From Gemmatimonadota bacterium (GTDB lineage: Bacteria; Gemmatimonadota; Gemmatimonadetes; Gemmatimonadales; Gemmatimonadaceae): a stretch of DNA of 64,000 nt. Below the pieces are notes generated by a model that had not been told where the DNA came from, searched no databases, and was given only the letters and a program-made list of their open reading frames with translations. This document shows, one piece after another, positions 58,917-64,000 of this stretch. Within the stretch, counting starts at the first letter, position 1; the number at the start of each line of letters is the position of its first letter. Made by a program: the position numbers and the translations under genes. The stretch spans positions 1 to 64,000 of the forward strand of contig JARIFA010000007.1 of the NCBI GenBank assembly GCA_031127075.1. Direction: 5' to 3'.

Positions 58917-59965
58917 TTCCAACGGAAATCGGCGACGAAGAGGTTCGTCTCGCCGGTGGTCTTCGCGTACCGGTTTGACGCCCAGAGGAGCTGCTTCCCA
59001 TCGGGGCTGAACATCGGGAAGCCATCGAAGGTCCCGTCGAAGGTGATCCGCTCGAGCTGGTCGGCGCCGGCCATCGACTCGGATGCGGACACCATATACA
59101 GGTCGAAATTCCCGCTGCGCGGCGCGACGAAGTTCGTCGAGAAGATGATCTTCGTGCCGTCGGGGCTCCACGAGGGGCCGAAGTTCGCGCCGCCGAGCGC
59201 GGTGACCTGCCGCTGGTCGGAGCCGTCGGCGTTCATCACGAAGAGCTCGACCTTGCTGGGGCGGATGAGCCCCTGCGCGAGGAGCTCCCGATACTGCGCG
59301 AGCTCGGTGGCATCCTTCGGGTGGTGCGCGCGGTACACGATCTTCGTGCCGTCGGGGGACCACCAGGGGCCGCCGTCGTAGCCGGGCGTGGTGGTGAGCC
59401 GGCGGACGTCGGTGCCGTCGATGTTCATCGTGTAGATGTCGAGATCGCCGTCCTTGAGTGACGTGAAGACGATCTTCTTCCCATCGGGCGAGACGACCCC
59501 CTCGGCGGTGTACACGTCGTAATTCGTGAGGCGGGTCATCCCGCTCCCGTCACGGTTCACGGTGTAGATGTCGTACTTGTCGAGCGGCCAGACGTACCCC
59601 TTGGACGGGTCGGGCTTGGCGGGGCAGGCGTCGTCGTGCGCGGTGCTCGAGCCGAAGAGGAGCCGGTCGCTCCCCGGGATGAACCACCCACAGGTCGTCT
59701 TCCCGCGTCCGTCGGAGACGCGGCGCAGCCCGGTGCCGTCGGCGCGCATCACGAACTGCTGGTCGCAGGTGCGGCCGTCGCGCGTGGACTGGAGCGTGAT
59801 CCACTTCCCGTCGTTGCTCCAATACGCCTCGGCGTTCTCCCCGCCGAAGGTGAGCTGGCGCACGCTCGTCAGGCGAGATTCACCGGGGGTGGGCGCGACC
59901 ACGACCGCGGGGGAGCGGGAGAGGCAGCCGGTCAGAGCGAGGGCGAGGATCGGGAGGGGGCGCAT
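58913..59965 (-). CDS. TolB-like (PD40/WD40-type beta-propeller) lipoprotein
   Basis: LALTGC lipobox; DVRRLTTTPGYDGGPWWSPDGTKIVYRAHH, GANFGPSWSPDGTKIIFSTNF, GFPMFSPDGKQLLWASNR. Confidence 0.87.
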   Translation of the reverse strand: MRPLPILALALTGCLSRSPAVVVAPTPGESRLTSVRQLTFGGENAEAYWSNDGKWITLQSTRDGRTCDQQFVMRADGTGLRRVSDGRGKTTCGWFIPGSDRLLFGSSTAHDDACPAKPDPSKGYVWPLDKYDIYTVNRDGSGMTRLTNYDVYTAEGVVSPDGKKIVFTSLKDGDLDIYTMNIDGTDVRRLTTTPGYDGGPWWSPDGTKIVYRAHHPKDATELAQYRELLAQGLIRPSKVELFVMNADGSDQRQVTALGGANFGPSWSPDGTKIIFSTNFVAPRSGNFDLYMVSASESMAGADQLERITFDGTFDGFPMFSPDGKQLLWASNRYAKTTGETNLFVADFRWN

Positions 59966-59970
59966 GGGAG

Positions 59971-60124
59971 ATCAGGTATCAGGTATCAGGTATCAGGTAT
60001 CAGGTATCAGGTATCAGGGGTCGGGTATCAGGGGTCGGGCCTTAGGGAACAGGTCGGGCGACAGTCATCTGACATCTGACCCCCTTATCCCTGAGACCTG
60101 ACCCCTGACCCCTCCTACCTGGTG
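59971..60124. repeat. Heptanucleotide array with mirror polarity (ATCAGGT array then CCTGAYM array)
   Basis: 12 consecutive 7-nt units from 59971 to 60054 (six exact ATCAGGT, then ATCAGGG/GTCGGGT/...), then inverted CCTTATC CCTGAGA CCTGACC CCTGACC CCTCCTA CCTGGTG at 60083-60124. Confidence 0.9.
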
Positions 60125-61686
60125 TTCGCCAGCGCGAGCAACTCCGCCGTCGTCCGCCCCTTCCGGAGTAGCTCCAGCGCGCGCTGTAACTGCACGTCCT
60201 CCCGGACGTCGCGTCGCTTGGCCACGGAGTCGCCGAAGACGCGCCGCGCGATGCGGTCGCTGACGAGGCGGTCCACGTACGCGCGGCCCGCGGACCAGGT
60301 GGCGTCATCCACCGTGATGCTCCGCGCGCCGAGTCGGGTACGGAACTCGCCGCGCATCGCGTCGGTCACCTGGAAGTTCGCGGCGAGGCCGGCGGAGCGG
60401 AGCGAGAAGGCGTACTCGTCGAGGGCGAGGTAGACCTCCTGCGACTTCGGCACGAGCGCCTTCGCCACCTGCTGCTCCGCGGTGGTCAGCGTGTCGTACG
60501 GGACGATGATGTCGGGGGTGATGGCGCCGCCGCCGTAGACGATTCGCCCGCCGTCCGACCGGAACTGCGGCCGCGCGCGGCGCGCGGCGTCGGTCTCGAG
60601 GGAGTCGGGCTCCACCTCGACGAGGTTCCCCGCGGCGTCGAGCACCCGCTCCTTCTGGATGGAGCGCCCGCTCGGCGTGAACCACTTCCCGGTCGTGAGT
60701 TTGATCGCGTAGCCGCCGTCGAGGCGGTACACCGACTGCACGAGCCCCTTCCCGAACGAGGTCGTGCCGACGATCAGCGCGCGGTCGTGGTCCTGCAACG
60801 CCCCCGCGACGATCTCGGACGCCGACGCGGTGTAGCCGTCGGTAAGGACGACGATGGGGATCGTCGGCGCGATCGGCGCCTCCTCGGCGACGTACTGCTC
60901 GGGGTCGCTGCCGCGGCCGCGCACCGTGGCGAGCTCCGTGCCGCGTGGGAGGAAGAAGTTCGCGAGGTTGAGCGCCTGATCGAGGAAGCCGCCGGTGTTC
61001 CGGCGGAGGTCGATCACGAGCCCCTTCGCCCCCTCGCGCTGCAACCGCTGGAGCTGCGCCGCGAACTCGCCCGTGGTGGTCTCGTTGAACTGCTGGAGCG
61101 GGATGTACGCGACCTTGTCCTCGAGCATCAGCGCGAACGGGATTGCGGGGATGCGGATGATGCGCCGCGTGAACTCCACCTCGAACGGCGCGTTCACCCC
61201 CGGGCGGCCGAAGCGCGCCTTCACCGTGGTACCCGGCGGGCCCTTCAGCCGGTCGGAGACCTGCGCGACCTTCCATCCCGCCGTCGAGGCGGTGTCGACC
61301 CCGATGATGCGGTCCCCTTCTCGGATCCCCGCCTCCTCGGCGGGGGTGTTGGGATAGACCTTCGAGATCATGATCGACCCGTTCTGGTCCTCGATCAGCA
61401 TCCCGATCCCGCCGTAGAAGCCGCCGGTCGTCGTGTTGAACGCCTCGAGCTCCTTGGGCGTGTAGAGCTCCGAGTACGGGTCGCGGAGCTCTTCGACGAG
61501 GCCGCGGGCGGCCTTCTCGTACAACGCCCCCGTGCCGATCGAGTCGACGAAGCGGTCGCCGACGATGGCGAGCACCTGGTCGAAGAGGCGGGCGCCGTTC
61601 TGGGTAGCGCGCTCCTGGACGACGAAGGCGCCGACGGCGAGCGGGAGGGCGATGGCCGCGAGGGCCAGGAGGCGCGGACGGGACAT
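60115..61686 (-). CDS. ctpA: S41 family C-terminal processing peptidase (PDZ domain)
   Basis: TTGGFYGGIGMLIE, IREGDRIIGVDTAST (PDZ), GLVIDLRRNTGGFLDQALNLANFFL, VVLTDGYTASASEIVAGALQDHDRALIVGTTSFGKGLVQ (Ser/Lys). Confidence 0.93.
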   Translation of the reverse strand: MSRPRLLALAAIALPLAVGAFVVQERATQNGARLFDQVLAIVGDRFVDSIGTGALYEKAARGLVEELRDPYSELYTPKELEAFNTTTGGFYGGIGMLIEDQNGSIMISKVYPNTPAEEAGIREGDRIIGVDTASTAGWKVAQVSDRLKGPPGTTVKARFGRPGVNAPFEVEFTRRIIRIPAIPFALMLEDKVAYIPLQQFNETTTGEFAAQLQRLQREGAKGLVIDLRRNTGGFLDQALNLANFFLPRGTELATVRGRGSDPEQYVAEEAPIAPTIPIVVLTDGYTASASEIVAGALQDHDRALIVGTTSFGKGLVQSVYRLDGGYAIKLTTGKWFTPSGRSIQKERVLDAAGNLVEVEPDSLETDAARRARPQFRSDGGRIVYGGGAITPDIIVPYDTLTTAEQQVAKALVPKSQEVYLALDEYAFSLRSAGLAANFQVTDAMRGEFRTRLGARSITVDDATWSAGRAYVDRLVSDRIARRVFGDSVAKRRDVREDVQLQRALELLRKGRTTAELLALANTR

Positions 61687-61793
61687 GAGAGAGGGGCGGG
61701 TGTCGGAGCGAAAGTTACCCGGGTGATACGCCCCGGGCCACGCGAGGGTTCACGCGTGCGGGCCGGCCAGGGTTCACCCGACGGCGCGCGCCG

Positions 61794-62618
61794 TCAGCGC
61801 TCGTACCGCACCAGCCACTGCCGCCCCGCCTGCGTCATCTCGATCCGCTTGGCGAGCCCCGCGGCGAGCAGCATCTCGTGCGCCGGCTGCAGCACCCGCT
61901 GCAGGTGCGAGGGATACCGCTGGGTGAGGGGGAGCCGTTCGGCGAGCCGCTCGAGCGCCACCTCCCAAGGCTGGCCCGGCGCGACCCCCTGCGCCTCGAG
62001 GAGCCGGTAGAGTCGGCGGGCGACGGGGGAGCTGAGCGCGAGGTAGCGGCTGACGACGACGGTGGTGCTTCGGCCGGCGGCGAGGGTGGCGCGGAGTTGG
62101 GGCGCGACGATTACCCGCGCCTCCCCGGGCTCGTTGGAGGCGAGGGCGGGGAAGAGGGCGAGCTGGTCGACGTCGCTCTGCCGGCGCCGGTCGATGGTGA
62201 CGCTGGAGAGCAGCGTGAAGCGGGCGGGGCCGGCGTGCCCCTCGGCGTCGTGCCAGGCGCCGTCGCTCTCGAGGACGGTCCGCTCGAGGCGGCCGAGGGC
62301 GCCGCGGAGCTGCTCGTAGGTGCGGCCATCGACCTTCCGGCCGAGGGAGCGGAGGAAGGCGTGGAGGGTGAAGGCGAGGATGCCGTCGGCGGGGGTGTCG
62401 GCCTCCTGATAGCGCCGCATCAGCTCGACGTAGACGTCCTGGTCGAAGGTCCCCGGGAGGCGATCGCCGGGATTCGGGAGGACGCGCCAGCGGCCACCCT
62501 CGTCGGTGGTGAAATCGACCGGGGGGTCGTCGGCGCTGTCGGAGAGGCGGAAGAGCGGGAGGGCCTCGACGTCGCGGTCGAGGCAGGCGTGCTTGGCGGC
62601 GGGCCGCCGGCGCGTCAG
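61794..62618 (-). CDS. Replication-initiator-protein-A-like protein (COG5534-like)
   Basis: Reading the frame upstream of ATG 62420 gives LTRRRPAAKHACLDRDVEALPLFRLSDSADDPPVDFTTDEGGRWRVLPNPGDRLPGTFDQDVYVELMRRYQEADTPADG...; CTG 62618 overlaps the stop of the upstream MerR-like gene. Confidence 0.65.
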   Translation of the reverse strand: MTRRRPAAKHACLDRDVEALPLFRLSDSADDPPVDFTTDEGGRWRVLPNPGDRLPGTFDQDVYVELMRRYQEADTPADGILAFTLHAFLRSLGRKVDGRTYEQLRGALGRLERTVLESDGAWHDAEGHAGPARFTLLSSVTIDRRRQSDVDQLALFPALASNEPGEARVIVAPQLRATLAAGRSTTVVVSRYLALSSPVARRLYRLLEAQGVAPGQPWEVALERLAERLPLTQRYPSHLQRVLQPAHEMLLAAGLAKRIEMTQAGRQWLVRYER

Positions 62619-63160
62619 CGGAGGTCCTCGCGGCCGAGGGCGGCGCGGACCCCTTCGCGGAGGGCGACGAGGGTGGCGTCGCGGGCGGCGGGAGAGTCGT
62701 CGCGCACGTGGAGCTCGATCCCATCGGTGATGATGAGGCGGTGCCAGCGGGCGGGTGGGGCGTCGTCGTGGGCGACCTGGCGGTCGGTGCCCGTGCCGAG
62801 GGCGGGGGCGAGGGCCGCGGCGACGCGGCGCTCGAGCTCATCGCCGGCGATCCCCGGGAGTTCCGCCTTGATGGCGTCGAGGGTCTTCCCCTCGCGCTGG
62901 CGGATCTTGATGGCGAGGAGCTGGAGGAGGTGCTTGTAGTGGTACGTCGCGGCGGTGCCCTTCCCCTCGGGGTGGTCGAGGAGGCCCTGGGCCACGTAGA
63001 AGCGGATGGCGCGGGCGGAGAGGGCGGCGCGCGCCGAGCTGTTGGTGGGGCGCATCCCGGCGGCATCGACGAGGGCCGTCGCGTGGGCGGCGAGTCCCCG
63101 GGCGTTCCACGGCGCGTGGCGGGCGTGGGCGCGGAGGAGGGCGACGGGAGAGTCCGGCAT
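62615..63160 (-). CDS. MerR-family-like DNA-binding protein
   Basis: SARAIRFYVAQGLLDHPEGKGTAATYHYKHLLQLLAIKIRQREGKTLDAIKAEL (MerR-type wHTH); ATG 63160. Confidence 0.78.
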   Translation of the reverse strand: MPDSPVALLRAHARHAPWNARGLAAHATALVDAAGMRPTNSSARAALSARAIRFYVAQGLLDHPEGKGTAATYHYKHLLQLLAIKIRQREGKTLDAIKAELPGIAGDELERRVAAALAPALGTGTDRQVAHDDAPPARWHRLIITDGIELHVRDDSPAARDATLVALREGVRAALGREDLR

Positions 63161-63244
63161 GGCCCGGAAAGTGTAGCGCCGAACCGACGACGCGGATAGC
63201 GTGGCCGGGTCGGCGCTGGGGGTCCTGCGCACGGACGGTGCGGC

Positions 63245-63997
63245 TTACTTCTTCGGCGCCGGCTTCTTCTTCGCTGAAGGCTTGGAGGCTGAAGGCTTCT
63301 TGGCGGCGGGCTTCTTCGCCGCCTTGGCCGGCTTCTTCGGGGCGGCCTTCTTCGGCGCCGGCTTGGCCGCCTTCTTCACCGGCTTGGCGGCCTTCTTCGC
63401 GGGCGTCGCCGGCTTCTTGGCGGCGGGCTTGGCCTTCGCTTTCGGGGTGGGCTTGGCGGCCTTCTTGGCGGGGGCCTTCGCTGCCGGCTTGGCCTTCGGG
63501 GCGGGCTTGGCCGGCGCCTTCGCGGTCGGCTTGGCCACCGGCTTGGCCGGCGCCGTTGCCTTGGCCGGGGCCGATGGCTTCGCGGGGGCGGCGGCGGGCT
63601 TCACCGGAGCCGGCGCGGGCGCGGCCGCGGCAATCTCCGCCGGGATCTCCATCTCCCCGGTCGTCTCGAAGATGCTCCGGACCCGCGGCTTCTCGGCCGG
63701 CTTCCGACCGCGGCGACGCGGAGCGGGCGGCTCGCCGAAGAGGTCGCCGTCCTCGTCGTCGCTGTCGTCCGCGACGGGCGCGACGCCCCCCTCCTCCTCG
63801 TCGTCGTCCGACTCGTCGGTCGAGTCCCAGAGGGAGTCCGACTGATCCTTGGACACGGTCCAGCCGCCATCCTCCTCGTCGTCGTCATACGAGGCGCGCC
63901 GGCTCCCGCCGCCGAAGCCAGACTCCTCGTCGTCGTCGGCGTCCGAAAAGAGCCGGTCGTCCATTCCGTCGCAGGTCAGCATCATCAACCCCTCCAC
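63245..63997 (-). CDS. Histone H1-like protein: acidic N-terminal half, Lys/Ala/Pro-rich C-terminal tail; start may lie outside window
   Basis: N-term SDADDDEESG..DDDEEDGG..DESDDDEEEGG; C-term KPAPKAKPAAKAPAKKAAKPTPKAKAKPAAKKPATPAKKAAKPVKKAAKPAPKKAAPKKPAK. Confidence 0.75.
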   Translation of the reverse strand: MEGLMMLTCDGMDDRLFSDADDDEESGFGGGSRRASYDDDEEDGGWTVSKDQSDSLWDSTDESDDDEEEGGVAPVADDSDDEDGDLFGEPPAPRRRGRKPAEKPRVRSIFETTGEMEIPAEIAAAAPAPAPVKPAAAPAKPSAPAKATAPAKPVAKPTAKAPAKPAPKAKPAAKAPAKKAAKPTPKAKAKPAAKKPATPAKKAAKPVKKAAKPAPKKAAPKKPAKAAKKPAAKKPSASKPSAKKKPAPKK

Positions 63998-64000
63998 TAT

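Noticed and set aside
59971-60124. Possible CRISPR array
   Set aside because: Repeat unit is 7 nt with no spacers and no cas genes; it is a simple tandem array.
63245-63620. GCT/GGC-rich imperfect repeats as a mobile or regulatory repeat
   Set aside because: They encode the K/A/P-rich H1-like tail; coding repetition explains them.

Overview
This 64 kb, high-GC, gene-dense chromosomal window looks like Gemmatimonadota (inferred from gene content and style, not proven). I saw no rRNA, tRNA, CRISPR array, transposase or prophage. Most content is metabolic and regulatory: fabI, tsaC, ettA, futalosine-pathway mqnB/mqnD, a trpD-trpCF-trpB-trpA operon, an IDO/kynureninase pair, class I fumarase, an S41 peptidase, moeB-rhodanese, a yggX-like gene, two M20 peptidases, one M28 peptidase, and two paralogous BNR/sortilin-like proteins (one cut by the window start). 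Main items for follow-up: (1) an unannotated trp attenuator upstream of trpD, with a 24-aa leader peptide MANRSSTSCWRPWRDTSRSRALRV, competing 1:2/2:3/3:4 pairings and a U-rich terminator; (2) a GNAT / NSAR-OSBS enolase / M20 hydrolase operon that is better read as D- to L-amino-acid conversion than as menC, because the window also encodes futalosine-pathway menaquinone genes; (3) an H-NOX gene divergent from a REC-histidine kinase / REC-EAL operon, a candidate NO to c-di-GMP circuit; (4) heptanucleotide tandem arrays of two unit types with mirror-image polarity, in several intergenic sites; (5) recurrent NTGA stop/start overlaps including three CTGA junctions that imply CUG start codons; (6) a MerR-like / replication-initiator-like gene pair; (7) a cupredoxin-beta-helix fusion next to a two-domain multicopper oxidase. 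All assignments are by reading sequence and recalled family motifs; no searches were run.
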